Positions 22,007 through 33,865 of a stretch of DNA of 64,000 nt are shown in pieces. Numbering within the stretch: position 1 is the stretch's first letter; every line of letters begins with the position of its first letter. A program made the position numbers and the translations under genes. The stretch lies in NCBI GenBank assembly GCA_977006965.1, contig OZ345377.1, positions 1,612,001 through 1,676,000 on the forward strand, given 5' to 3'. Source of the DNA: Phymatolithon calcareum. Its lineage: Eukaryota > Rhodophyta > Florideophyceae > Hapalidiales. The notes below the pieces were generated by a model that saw only the letters and a program-made list of their open reading frames with translations, had not been told where the DNA came from and ran no database searches.

Positions 22007-23085
22007 ATTTTGACTTCCTTGTCGCATTCCACGTGGATTAGTTCCTTTTCTGATCCTTGCATTGCAGCCAAATTAAACTTGTACGGTTTCTTGAACGTTT
22101 TAACGTTCATTTTGACTCCTTTTGCTAGCCAACTTGCTAGTAGGTCTGGTGGTAGCAAATTTAAATCTGATCTCAGATCTGCACAAAACTTCCGTTGCTC
22201 GCATTCAGCGAACACAGCCTGAATACTTGTGCTCTTCTCGTCGGTTTTGATGTCGATCTTCCTTGCTTTCTTGTCGCCATTTTTTTCTTGGAGCTATTTT
22301 GCCTTTGCTCGTATAGCAATTCCTTGGCCTCCTCTGGCGTTGCTTCATCACATTCTGTCATCATAAAATGTCTGGTTCCCTTTTCCTTACACTTTGGAAG
22401 TAAGCAAATAGGTCTTTTCGGTTTCGCCTGATCCTTAGGACCTAAGGATCAGGCGAAACCGAAAAGACCTATAGTACCTGTACTTCCTCGTCCTTGGTCG
22501 GCCTTTTTGTTTGTTTCGGCTTCTTATGTTCGTACACTCTGTCTTGCAATATCTCTCATCCACCAAAAACTCAATATACTTTTTGAAGTTCTTGTTGAGA
22601 CTCGTGTGATATTCCAGGTGTTTCGTCATTGCAGCCCTCAGTCCAAGTGGGAACAGTGTTTCTTGAAGAAATTGTATTGTTTTCTTCGGGTTCGTTCCCG
22701 GAAGTTTCCATATCCCACTCCTTCCAACCTTGAGAATGCGTCGTCTACGTATTCCAATGCCCTGGCTTCTGGACTTTCGATTTTCATGTTCATTCTGAGC
22801 CCCCTCATGGCTCAATGACTTTCGGATTCACTTCATCATCTCCATCATGTTACACTATTCCCTTAACGAAAGATTCAATGTGCTCTGACGTCAAGTTTTC
22901 TAGCTTCACCATGGGTGTGATCACGTCGAACTTGCCGATGAAGTGCATGTTACCCAGGAGAGTTCGATCGATGGAAACCTTGTACGATGCGACACTCATT
23001 GTCGGCACTTGTTTCATCTTCTCCTTCACTTCATCAACATATCACTGTCTCTCCTTTAAAAATTTCGCAACTTCTTTAGGGGATA
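22007..23085 (-). pseudogene. Gag-protease remnant of an LTR retrotransposon
   Basis: Minus-strand frames broken by several stops. From high to low coordinates: a Gag-like segment (MSVASYKVSIDRTLLGNMHF, then a region with LGLRAAMTKHLEYHT), a zinc-knuckle-like ICLLPKCKGKGTRHFMMTEC near 22340-22410, and a retropepsin-like segment (DLNLLPPDLLASWLAKGVKM, VKTFKKPYKFNLAAM) at about 22020-22160 that lacks a clear DTG/DSG triad. No reverse transcriptase follows, because family A1 has inserted at 22006. A 61 bp perfect palindrome interrupts the Gag part. I infer an old Ty3- or copia-type element; the clade is not decidable. Confidence 0.5.
22410..22470. repeat. Perfect 30 bp inverted repeat with 1 nt spacer
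   Basis: The arms 22410-22439 and 22441-22470 are exact reverse complements around a single A at 22440. The left arm reads as coding sequence in the Gag remnant on the minus strand (QAKPKRPICLLPKC continues out of it), so the right arm looks like an added mirror copy. Confidence 0.92.
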
Positions 23086-23089
23086 TATA

Positions 23090-24275
23090 TTGATTTTATT
23101 TTAAAAGCTCCCAAAGCCTCAAGTTGAGTAACAGGGCAGCTTCTCGATGTTTTCGATACTCATCTCTCTACTCTCCTTCTAATATCTTCTTAATTCGAAT
23201 TTTTCTCCCTGTCAGCGCCCGAGTAAGTCTTTTGCATTCATATTCCGTTTCTTGGTCCATCTTCATTGTCCGTAATATACGTTGCAACACGATAAGCTCC
23301 ACCACAGCACCAGCCCCAAAGTATTTCGCCAGAATGGACTTTCTCCACAAAGGAACTCTGTTGAACATAACTCGCAGGCATCTCAACTGCGTACTTCTGT
23401 CCCTTATATATAGCACTCCTGGTAGGTCGTTCGGTACGTCGATCGGGATTTTAACTGTCCGACCCTCTTCTTCCAACGACCAGACTTTGACTGTTGCTTG
23501 TAGGCGTCGCTTTTTTGACACCATACCTTCTTCCGCTTGTTTCAGAGCTTCTTTAAGGTATTCCTCTTCCCCCAGATTCCCAATGTCCTTTGATACTTCT
23601 TCCAGGTCATCTTCTCTGCCCTGGTATTCTTCTGAAAGCTCCAGGAACTTCCTCCGTCTTACCAAGCTTAAGGCGAACCTTTCAGCCTGGTGCATTCTCC
23701 TCATCTGTGGACTGGCGAGACGGCAGAGCACTCGCATCCAAAGCATTGGAATTATTTATTTATTTTTATTCTTTTCTCGAAAAGTGTCGAGAATAAATAA
23801 TTTATTGTTGAACGCAGAAGCAATAAATTATTGTATTCAAGTTCAGCGAGGTATAAATAACTGGTTATTCCCCGAATTATTGGATCCTTCTTGCTACTTT
23901 CTGTCGCGATAGAATAACCGGATCGAAAAAATGAGGAGTCCGATACAATAATTGTCGCAACCACGACGATCTCAATAAATACAATAAATATGCGAGACTC
24001 AGGAATAAATTATTGGAACAATAATTTAAATAATTACAATAGCAATTATTTTTTCCAATGCTTTGCTCGCATCCTCTCCCTTCGATACTCGGCATATTTT
24101 CCGAAAACGTATCTGTAGAAAAGACCTTCTGCTGCTTCAATTGCCGATAGTAGTCGTTTCGTGATCGGTGTCAGGTGGATGGCATACTCCCATTTGGGGA
24201 GAATCAACGACTTGAAAATCCTGATACACGTGGTTGGTTGGAGTCCTCTGACGTTCAGGCCAAGTATAGGGTGGA
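23090..24275 (-). mobile_element. Non-LTR retrotransposon family B, copy 1
   Basis: A minus-strand copy with a 3' end shared by all B copies (CCCTGTTACTC, GGGAGCTTTTAAAATA, ATATCCCCT). Its reading frame covers the RT C-terminal region (CIRIFKSLILPKWEYAIH, AAEGLFYRYVFGKYAEYRR) and a conserved tail (23168-23746: LVRRRKFLELSEEYQG, STQLRCLRVMFNRVPLWRKS, YECKRLTRALTGRKIRIK). It has no RNase H after the RT, unlike family A. A 327 bp hAT-like MITE is inserted within the codons for RERMR/VLCRLA; removing it restores the frame exactly. The 5' end is truncated near 24275. Confidence 0.8.
23739..24065. mobile_element. hAT-like MITE, copy 1
   Basis: 327 bp, AT-rich. The 13 bp terminal inverted repeats are CAAAGCATTGGAA and TTCCAATGCTTTG. 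An exact 8 bp target-site duplication CTCGCATC flanks it (23731-23738 and 24066-24073). An 8 bp duplication with short CA-starting TIRs is the hallmark of the hAT superfamily. No transposase is encoded. A second copy of identical length lies at 29434-29760 in the opposite orientation. Confidence 0.88.
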
Positions 24276-24414
24276 TACCGGTTCAAAAAGTGTCACGTTC
24301 CGCTTCGGCCTTAACTCCATGCTGATGTCGCACGAGCGGCCGGAAAAGCCGTAGACCTCCTCCTTTCGACCGTTTACGAAAGCAATATCCCCCGGCCAGG
24401 AAAGAATATTCTGT

Positions 24415-24671
24415 AACGCCTCGAGGTTGGTTGTAAAGAAAAGGTTGTTTTACTTCATGATCCATGCCCTCTTCTCCGGTGACGGGAGAAGAAAGCCGGT
24501 TAAATAGGCAAATTTCGCACTCCAGCTTTCAAGCCTCCAGCTGTAAGCTAAATTCGCAATCTCTAAAAATCTAACTACCAGCTCTCGGGATGTTCTCGCA
24601 TCCCTCGAGTTATCTCCTTGGGTTTCGTGGCTTCCCATGAGATCAGCTCTGGCAAGCTATGCCATGAAATG
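24415..24671. repeat. Direct repeat copy 2 (about 257 bp)
   Basis: Partner of 19597-19840, same orientation. It keeps the segment GGGAGAAGAAAG that copy 1 has lost. Its left neighbour (24283-24410) is GC-richer and not shared with copy 1. Confidence 0.6.
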
Positions 24672-24844
24672 TTTACAAATTGTTCATTTTTCCAATTTGA
24701 AAATAGCAATGCTTCACGGCCTTAGTTCCTCCATTTGTCCTAACTATTGTATTGAGTTCCTCCTTTTTCGCGTTGGACCCTCAGCGTCATCCGACGTTTG
24801 AGAATTAAATACTTGAACATGTAGATCCATAGTGTCATTAAAGA

Positions 24845-25510
24845 GCAAGTGGGGGATATATCTTGATTTATTTTTCAAAATAAATCGCTTCCAAAGCCTC
24901 AATTTGAGTTACAGGGCAGCTTCTCGCTGTTTTCCATACTCATCTCTCTACTATCCTTCAGCACCAGTCCCAAAGTACTTCACCAGAATGGATTTTCTCC
25001 ACAAAGGAACTCTGTTTAAAAAGACTCTCAAGCATCTCAACCGCGCAGTTCTGTCCCTTATATATAGCACTCCTGGTAGATCCCGTCCGATGTGGGTTTT
25101 TGCAGCTAGGGCCACGATATACAAGATTGCGGAAGAAGCATATATGAATGTTATACTATGCTACAAGGCTGTAGCAACTGAAACGCATCTCCCTTACAGT
25201 CTAAAGAGTGTTACTGAGAGCGTTTAATAAATACTACTAAAAACAAAAAACTCCTGGTAGATCGTTCGGTACCCCGATCGGGATTTTTAACTGTCCGGCC
25301 CTCTTCTTCCAACGACCAGACCATACCTTCTTCCGCTTGTTTCAGAGCTTCTTTAAGGTGTTACTCTTCCCCGAGATACCCAATGTCCTTTGATACGTCT
25401 TCCAGATCATCTTCTCGTCCCTGGTATTCTTCTGAAAGCTCCAGGAACTTCCTCCGTCTTACCAAGCTTAAAGCGAACCTTTCAGCCTAGTGCATTCTCG
25501 TCATCTATGG
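24845..25510 (-). mobile_element. Non-LTR family B, copy 2 (rearranged)
   Basis: Aligns with copy 1 on the same strand: 3' end at about 24845 (GATATATCTTGATTTATTTT, TGAGTTACAGGGCAGC), then the coding tail with internal deletions. At 25083-25249 a short retroposon has inserted with its own 14 bp duplication. Frames are broken; it is a dead copy older than copy 1. Confidence 0.75.
25083..25249 (+). mobile_element. Short retroposon (family C) with 14 bp TSD
   Basis: 167 bp flanked by exact duplications ACTCCTGGTAGATC (25069-25082 and 25250-25263). It ends GCGTTTAATAAATACTAC followed by an A-rich tail, that is, a polyadenylation signal plus tail. The internal stretch GAAACGCATCTCCCTTRCAG recurs at about 46510-46530, also before AATAAAT and an A run, so a dispersed SINE or a 5'-truncated LINE end is likely. 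I find no tRNA-like head. Confidence 0.72.
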
Positions 25511-25520
25511 GCTGGAGTTA

Positions 25521-28179
25521 AAGAGCAAGTCGAAGTATTGTAGTTTATTGTAAAGATGGCTGTCTACTTAAATGGCACCTTGGTTTCTACTCATGTTTCC
25601 TATCCTTTCATTTCATGAGCTTACTCTGTGTGGTTCAGGATTGTGAAAATTGCACGGACTACTCTTCTCTCTTTGTCGCTTGTCCACACCGGCTTTAGCA
25701 TTATATTCTTCATCGTGGTTGTACACCATTTTCCCAGGCGTCCGAGCTTTTCTTCCACTTGCCATGGATTTCGTGGAAATCTTGCCAGGAACTATTGCGC
25801 GCATTACTTTCGGTGATGTCTTCTTCTTAGCCTGAGTGCAAGTCCAAGATCGACTTGAATCAATGGAGCAGCATGTGGCAGACCGTGAGGTACCTTGCCA
25901 TTCGGAGCATGATTCCAAGCCATTTCCAGCGCTATCTCTGGCGCGCCAGGCAACATCGAGTTCCAGCTCCCGGTCCTCGTTCGCGATTGAGCCTCATCTT
26001 GAATCGACTTGCACGGCCAATTTCAAGAAATTGCAATCATCCAGAAGTGTATATAATATCCGGGGTCCTTGCACACGCTCGTCGTATCGCTTGACGGTCC
26101 ACCGCAGCTCCATCTGTCGCTCTGAGTTTGGGTGAAGAAGTCAAAGGTTTCTGTAGTGCCTTTTCGTCTTTGTGCACTCCTCTCGCGGGGTGTATCCCGT
26201 CGAAGCTGAGGAGGAAATCCTATTCCGTCCGGTATGTGGACAGCACAGGACAGAAAGAACTTGGATTGTCTCCTGCCCTAAGACTCAGCGTCCAACATGT
26301 GTACGCAAGGAACAGTGGGGCAATTTGCTTTATTCCTGTCACGCTGGCTTCTTTGTTACTATCTGAACGAAGCCGGTAGGCGCTTGGTTTACTCGAGAAT
26401 ATACACTTTGCAAGTTGGATCGCGATCCTCTTCATGCCCATAGTAGCTGATCTGTCGGACCGTACGGGAATCGTGTCTCTCGCGTCTCCACGCCCTGTGT
26501 TTTCGCTTCGATAGAAGTATATAACACAGCAAGTTCCTTCCTCTCGTGGGAGATCTTCGAATTTCAACTAGACTACTTGTATCACGCCCGCTCAAGCTCG
26601 CCTGCACGTTCTTACGACCACGCGGTGTTCGAGAGCTTCCACACTATCTCGGAGGTCTTCAGACTACGGCTTGTCTGCTCGGATCCTGCACGCGAAAGTT
26701 CGCATGAAGATCGCTTCGAGTATGCGGAGTGTAAAGTCTTCCACCCAGACTCGTATTTCTGACTAACTAAAATCGGCCCTATTCAGTAGCGCAGGCGGTG
26801 GGTTTCATCGGTCTACACACTGGAAGGTAGCAGCTGAGGAAGCATTTCCGAATTTTCGTAAGACTGCGAGGCATTTTTTTAAGCCTCGCAGAATAAACTT
26901 CAATTGAAAAAGTTGTCAGTAGCGGAAGGCAATTTACAGTTACCAAACTAATCATCAACCTACAGCCCTAATGCGCTTTGAATTTCACCCGTAATCTCCT
27001 CCACGAGGCCCTTCACAGCCTGCGCCCGACTGCTGAGGACCTTTTACTGCCTTTGTGTGTTGCTGATACGTGAGCGAACAAAGCTGCGAGCATCAACAGC
27101 ATCTCGGTGACCGACACTTGGCCCTGCTAAATCGTCATAGCCAGTTTGACGTTTTGTGGCTGAGTACGAGTGGTCAGTATTTACTCGCGTCTGTGGGGCT
27201 TTTAAATAAACTTGAAAGGAAAAAAAAGTATTTACTCATAGTCATTATTCACGCCATTTTGGCCTTTAGTCAGTCTATGATAAATACAAGTATGCTCTCA
27301 CCCTTTCCTGATCGCAACTTCCGTCGTGCGAACCAGTACACCGGCAGTCGTGTTCCAGGTCCCCTTTCCCTTTCAGTGCTTTTGTATCACGCTGGACTGC
27401 CCAGTCAAGGCCACCGTCTGAGGACGACGCAGATACCATCCGTCTCCACCTTTTTCTTCTTTCCGTTTTGGTCGTTCATTTTTCGACATTACGGCGACGA
27501 CGGCGTTGCGATCGCCGAGCTTTTACAGTTTGCATTTTTCGTTGCTCACGCTCGTGTCTCAGCTTCACAAGCTCTGGAGTGCCCACAAGTGTGTGGAGAC
27601 TGCTCCAGCCGAACATAGACTCTTCTCTTCGCAGAGCGGCGCCTATTCCCGTTTTCTTGCGTTAGCATCCTCGTCAATTCCTACATCACTTTCCGTATTT
27701 TTCGTTTTGCTGTTCGTCCTGCATCACTGTGACGACTTTACTGCTGCTAACGTTGCGCTTTCCCATCCCATGCAGCGTTTTCTTGTACTCGTTGTTGAGC
27801 TTGTGTTCCAGTATGGGGGATGTGTGAGGATTTATGCAAAAGCTCCAAACGCCTCATATTTTTTGTTTGTTTGTTTATTGCAGGTTTTGGAGTTGTTCTA
27901 GAACAACTCCCCATCCGTACGGCTACAGTAGACTTTAACAGATTCGAGTGGTATTTGATGTCACAAAAGCTTAAAGCCGCACAAAGTGCAGAGCTTCGGG
28001 GAGCTTAACATTTAAATCTCTACGCAGCCAGTCCTCAGCGGCCGTCCTTCAAATGGATGACCCGGGTTGGAAATCATTTTGGATTTTCTCGGTAGCTGGT
28101 CATCTCGGTACCTTCTTTCATCTCCTTCTGTTCCCTGTCCCAGCTTCCTTGAGCATTGCGACACACCACTCAGGGCGGA
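25521..28179. other. No recognisable gene
   Basis: Frames at 25613-25918 (minus, Lys/Arg-rich), 26220-26567 (minus), 27070-27618 and 27506-27901 (plus) show no domain and I do not call them. A 9 bp hairpin (CTGCGAGGC ... GCCTCGCAG) lies at 26864-26891, and a perfect 22 bp palindrome GGAGTTGTTCTAGAACAACTCC spans about 27888-27909. At 27862-27880 a TTTGTTTGTTTGTTTATTGCAG run resembles the tail of a minus-strand family A element. The motif TTTAAATAAACTTGAAAGG at 27199-27218 recurs near 60012. Confidence 0.35.
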
Positions 28180-28690
28180 ATCCATGTACTATCAAACTAT
28201 CAGAAGGTGATAGTCTTCTCCCATGGGGAGGCCGGAGCACAGCTCTTGCCATTTCAAAAAACCCTGCATTGGAGCGGGGAAAAATTGCCTCATATTTCTT
28301 TTCTAAGAACTTCACGTGTGAGTCGATTGCTCTCATCTTCCACATCAGGGCCCACCAGCGATGATTATAAAATGCGTTGGACCATTTGGACCGAGTCACT
28401 GTGGAGTTTCAAGAAACGATGCTGCTGACGAGCTAGCTCGCAGGGGTATATGTGAACGAACCCTGGTGGACCACCAGAGAGTTACGCTGACGCTCGAGGC
28501 AACGAGATCAACAATCAAACACCTTTTAAACTAAAGCCTATCACTATCCCGACACTTGCCGACGGCTTCCAATATCACACAGACGAGCTGAAGTGATTGG
28601 GAACTGTACCTCTCCAAGACTGCTAACATGGATATTGCCACTTTTATACCAGCTTGATCTGCACGTATACCCGTCAGGCGGAGCATTTGA
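28180..28690 (+). mobile_element. Degenerate family A-related RNase H fragment
   Basis: At about 28409-28510 the plus strand reads SRNDAADELARRGICERTL then VDHQRVTLTLEATRSTIK, clearly homologous to the RNase H end of element A1 (PKNEAADELARRGISESSLL, SHQAVPLTMEAAQSIIK). Upstream, GDSLLPW and ALIFHIRAHQ in another frame correspond to the third catalytic Asp and the His motif. Frameshifts are frequent and the C-terminal zinc knuckle is not clear. An old copy, plus-oriented, of the same or a sister family. Confidence 0.65.
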
Positions 28691-29433
28691 AATCCCTGGG
28701 AGTCAAAAGATAAGGGTTGGGTTTATCTTGAAAAGGGGTGATCTCTCCGTGATGCGATGCCTCAGTCTAAGATGCGATCAGAATCGCCGCTTAAATAGGG
28801 CGGGGGCGAGAATTGCACATCCTGAAAAAATGGGGACTCTAACCGACGCTAGACTAATAGTACGTTGAGTGTTAGTCGGTTTCTGCGATAAATCCGTTCG
28901 TTCCTCTTGGAAGAGTCGTTCACCATACTGTGTTGACAGTGTCTGTGGATAGATCGCAAGGAGCCGTTATAGAGCTCCTAGTTCGATGGTGACAGTGTCG
29001 TTCATTACATCTCTGCAAAATTGCGTGTCTACACGCTGTACTCAACTACCCCGTCTTTCTTTTTGTTTTGAGCCCTTGTTACCCACGTTCATTGTTTTAT
29101 CTGGCATTCGACAACCACATGCCAAGGCGCTCTGTTCACAGGTGCTATTCAACGCATCATTCGCTGGTACGGGTAATCCAGAAACAAGTTCTTCGTTTTG
29201 CAACGGAGATGGGACCTAATCACCTTTTCTTTGAGCTGTCTTAATTTTTCCGCCATGACCGCACCCGATTTGGTGTCAATTCACCCACATGACTTTTTTG
29301 GGGTTCCATAGGGGGGAAATGGTATGCTTTTATTTTACATGCACTCAATGCCAGCATACGCCGACAGCAGAGCAGCTTGGGTCCCGGCAACTACCCTTTG
29401 TAACAATTATAGATTTTCATAGGCAGTCCCCCA
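28691..29433. other. No recognisable gene
   Basis: Short frames without signature (28986-29219). Ends at the GTCCCCCA target site of the second hAT-like MITE. Confidence 0.4.
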
Positions 29434-29760
29434 CAAAGCATTGGAAAAAATAATTGCTATTGTAATTATTTAAATTATTGTTCCAATAATTTATTCCTGA
29501 GTCTCGCATATTTATTGTATTTATTGAGATCGTCGTGGTTGCGACAATTATTTTATCGGACTCCTCATTTTTTCGATCCGGTTATTCTATCGCGACAGAA
29601 AGTAGCAAGAAGGATCCAATAATTCGGGGAATAACCAGTTATTTATACCTCACTGAACTTGAATACAATAATTTATTGCTTCTGCGTTCAACAATAAATT
29701 ATTTATTCTCGACACTTTTCGAGAAAAGAATAAAAATAAATAAATAATTCCAATGCTTTG
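29434..29760. mobile_element. hAT-like MITE, copy 2
   Basis: 327 bp, the reverse complement of copy 1 with very few differences (for example TTTTATCGG against TTGTATCGG). The same 13 bp TIRs are present, with an exact 8 bp duplication GTCCCCCA at 29426-29433 and 29761-29768. Near-identity and intact duplications indicate recent movement, which requires an active autonomous partner elsewhere. Confidence 0.9.
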
Positions 29761-30718
29761 GTCCCCCATGCATGAAAGTTTGATTCTACAGTGCTTACGC
29801 ATCTTCGTTCACCTATAAGTACGACTATGCTACCCATCTTGAATGACGAATCAGAGCAAAATTCATGCACAAGCGCATCGTCGAGCTTTCCCTGCCTTAC
29901 ACAGCGTAGCCTCGCGCCCTCATCCGATCATCTGGTCAACCAGGTGGTGGTCACATTTTTTTCTACTTGTCCAAACTTTTGTCACAATAAAGGCATTCAC
30001 AGAATTCTTCACCCTCCTTTTCCAGGAAGGTTTCGCATTTCTCGGCTAAAGTTATGTAACATGGACAGTTGGCTTACCACCGAAATTTCAATCGGAGCCC
30101 TTTTCAAATCCTGGCCTCGTGCAAAACTCATAATGCGGCAACGGACTAATCAGAGCATCCTCGATGCAACAAGGATTTCCTGCTTCAAAGAAAAATGAGC
30201 TTAGTCCCGTTAGAATCCCGTCTACATTGTATCATCTGTATCATGATTGATGACGGAAGAGATGTTTTATTGCCTGCTGGAGTGGCAGGCAAAGGCTGGC
30301 AGTGTCAGCCTTACAGTTTCAAAGCAATGAGTACAATACGAGTTGCGCTTGCGCCTAGTTGCATTCATCATATGGTTTTATGACTACATAGAGCTACAAT
30401 AAACTCAACGGCGGTAATTCCCTTTTTTTATCGACAGCTATAAGCCCTTTCTAATATTATTTTCGTGTAGTTTTGCAGATATATCAAGCTCATTTCACCA
30501 AATAGCGAAATGGACTAGATCCCAGTCTTATTACGCACTCTGAAAATACGAAATCTGAGCAGAACTGGAGCCGAATTGCTCCTGCAACTTTTGGGGATAC
30601 GATCCCTCAATTGTATCAAAAGCAGGGATGTACTGTACGTGGGATTCTGGTATCGTTAGACTGATACTCTGGCGTTGACATCTGTGTAATTTTCATGATG
30701 CACAGTTATTGCTCCCAT

Positions 30719-30751
30719 CGGCGTAAGGGACTTGACATGTCCCTTACGCCG
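30719..30751. repeat. Perfect 13 bp hairpin
   Basis: CGGCGTAAGGGAC and its reverse complement flank TTGACAT. Intergenic. Confidence 0.8.
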
Positions 30752-31884
30752 TGACTTGGATGAGGACTTTGAGGAGTGAAAACTATCCTATATGATGCCA
30801 TGGTTTGACACTCACTTACTTACATTCTGAGTGTAAATTCAGCTCGCACGGTACAGAGAGTTAGTACAATTTCGAGACTTGATGAAAGTAGTTGCGTTCT
30901 CTAGGAAGCTTGCCAGCAAGGGTGAGGGTAGTTCATGGATTGTTCGCACCAAAATGCGGCAAGTTCGTGCTATCGTCAGCGTAAAGGAGTTTCTCTTGCT
31001 TTCACTACGACAGGATTTGTGGCCGAGTCAGTGCACGGATGTACAACGATACATTTTTACTTCCACTAGATGTTATGGAACCCTAAAGGTCCAAAGGTTT
31101 AGTCCCCGGGGTCCGGAGGATAGGCCGTAAAGTGAGCCAGCGGTCCGCCGGCCGGCTTTTGCCTCGCCGAACGGTACTGCCGAGGTTTACAGTCCGCGAA
31201 TTGTCCCGCCTTGCTTACAAAGCAGGATTTGAGATAAATTTATGATAATTTCCTTCCAAATCTCATAGAAGGGGAGAGAAGATGCGTTCCTCATGGCCGG
31301 CGAAGCCGGAATTTACGTTGCGCAACCATTAAGTATGACAATCGTCGAATCAATGGAGATCGGCATGCGCGACAAGCGCTTTTCAAAGTGCTGTCTCTTC
31401 GACGAAGTGGCAACTTCTGCTTGCAGGTCGCCAAGCGTATATTGGAAATGGCGCGAAGTTTATAATGCGCTGACCTGTTTAAATAGTGGGCCGCGCACAT
31501 ATGAGGGGCAGGACGTAGTCTCTTCCAACAATCGTGACGTTCGTGCGATTTCCGAGTAGTTCTTCTGTTTGACAAGTGAAGCAGCAAAATAGAAACTGGG
31601 TGGCTGTGAATCAATTTCCGGATGCCGTATATACATGCTTAGGGCGAGCACAAGTTGCTGCTATTTGTTAACACGGGTGTAGAAACCTGCTATTTTGTGA
31701 ATCCTCTGAATAATGAGTCTAGAAGACTGTTTGAGTATTCTCATCCTGGATTTGGACAGCAGTGACGGGTATTGGATACGATTTTAAAATTGTTCGCGAC
31801 ATGTTGTAACCCAATCGTGCAGTGCATGTGCTAGGGATCTTTACAGTCTATCGCTCCTTCGTGAGATATGGAGCCATCATGACT

Positions 31885-31915
31885 AGCTACAACTTGCATG
31901 ATGCAAGTTGTAGCT
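31885..31915. repeat. Perfect 15 bp inverted repeat, 1 nt spacer
   Basis: AGCTACAACTTGCAT, a single G at 31900, then ATGCAAGTTGTAGCT. It has the same geometry as the 30 bp case at 22410. Confidence 0.85.
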
Positions 31916-33865
31916 TATAATCGAAGGGACGATGAAAGAATTACACTGTCATCCATAAGGACAGTGGCCTCATCAAACAGCATCGATATATCCTCAAGTT
32001 CATTGAATTCGACTGCATTTGTAAGAATTCGAAAGGCTGCAGAACATGATTTTTGTGGTTTGCTCGTGCTGCACAACTGTAAGCGAAAACGCTTATTTTC
32101 ACTTACTGTTTTGAGAAAGAAACTACAGTATAGCGAGTTTCCTTAAAGAGCACCAGAATGCGATTTTGGGAAACCGTTTGGGAAGGCCGACATTTGGCCC
32201 GTCAAGCATTTGAGGCCCGCCGAATGCTGTCAAGTGTGGATAAAGAGTTCGCTGTACAACGTGTGTGCTGGGTGGGCAGTATAGTGACTACAACGTGTCG
32301 TTATATTGTCTATAAGATCATGATAGGTACAACTGAAAACTTAAGTATTGTTCGGCTCCATTGCATCAAGATGATCTTTCGCGTAGAAATGCGAGAGGAG
32401 CTCACTACATACGTAATGTGCACTTCTTGCTCCTCAGTATGCTAAGCATGAAATGGATGAATGGGTAGATTTATGAATCAGGTGAGGAGCGAAGGGTGGG
32501 CAGCGAATGTTGCATATCCAAAATATGCTGGTGAGGAACAGAGGAATTGAAAGCCCGCCCGTTTTATGAGTCCAAAATTTATGGCCTTCAGGAATTATAA
32601 TCGAGCAATTATGTCCTGATACCTTCACTTGCACAGCACATTATGTGGTGATACTCAACTACTGTATCGCCGAGCCTACTTGACCACTACAGTACTGTAC
32701 AGTGCTTGCGGAAAATAATTGATACAGTAACGGCACATCAACATCCAGAAGTTAGATAAGATGTGATGCAGATCGCGCTCTCCCGATGTATTCATTCTTT
32801 GGTTTCTCACAGAAACTCATATTTTTGTGCTCTGTATGTTTCGAGCAACTTTGTTCGAAAGTTGCCCATTCTTGCTTACATAGCCGCCTCCTCTCTCTTT
32901 ACAGTAAAAGGACCGTGAGACCTTCTATGATCCCTGTTTTCAAAGACTGCGTTCTTTTGCCGTTCGTGTTTTCATCAACTTAGTCTTTGTATTGAAACAA
33001 AGAGGACAGCAAGGTCAAGCTGAAAACCTCACGATCGAGTACTGTACAACACTTCCCAGAAGCCCTCGGGACCCGCCAGGCCAGTGGTGATGCCGCGGAG
33101 CCAAAATCACAGTGCGCGACAGAATGGGACTTCTCTGTGGATCTGGCCAGTGGTCGTTGCTGGTACATTGAGCATAACGTCTATGCAAATGAGCTGATTT
33201 TCCATTTTTTTGCACCAATTTCTGCCTATTCGAAAAAATATTTCGCTTTGCAATTGGTTGGAATACGGCAGATCTGTAGTCGACCTCCCGAGCTTCACAC
33301 CGTGCTCTTCGTATATACTTGCGATTTCTTTGATTGGCTAATGGCCGCGCACCATAATTCCAATCGGGGCGTGGATATGCGCCGTTAGCCTATCAAATCC
33401 TTCCCTTTAGTGAAAGCATACGATTTGCCAAAGTTTAGTGGCTTTCACGGTCCATTTTGGACACGTTTTTATGTAACAGACTTACAAAAGTACAATATGT
33501 GGCTTGGAAATAATCAATTCTGCCCCTTATTAAGAACAATTGAATCGTCATTTCGACCCAAAATTTGAGAACAGTTTGCATGCGAGCTCATTGGGCAGCC
33601 AAGACGCTTCGGCCGGACCAATAGCATTGAGACAATCTCGTGATTGACGAGTCTCATACAGTATGCGATATGATCTATTCTAGCGACAAACCTTTTCTAC
33701 TTTGATCGTCCCTCTGATGACAGATGGTGACAGCAATTCGAACAGTACTTATACCGTACTCTTCTGTCCCTGGCAAGATCCTTCTCAAATAGGAAGTCAC
33801 CCTTCTCGCTCTCCACTGCACTTCTCTACCTTCCTCGCCCCCATCTACAGCAAGCTCGGCCGGAT

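Larger units (their letters stand above)
29769..33865. other. No recognisable gene (4.1 kb)
   Basis: I find no protein family on either strand; the longest frames (29791-30198, 31291-31614) look like chance. It contains several perfect hairpins: TTGCCTGC/GCAGGCAA followed by AAGGCTG/CAGCCTT (30270-30312), a 13 bp stem with 7 nt loop (30719-30731 and 30739-30751) and a 15 bp stem with 1 nt spacer (31885-31915). The promoter of the bZIP 3 gene should lie at the right end; CT-rich tracts at 33770-33845 precede its ATG. Confidence 0.4.

Noticed and set aside
23124-23912. 262-codon plus-strand open frame
   Set aside because: It is the antisense of the conserved family B coding tail (23168-23746, minus), which has homologues at 44.7 and 62.5 kb in the sense frame.
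26864-26891. 9 bp GC-rich stem followed by A/T, terminator-like
   Set aside because: No gene ends near it and the context is eukaryotic.
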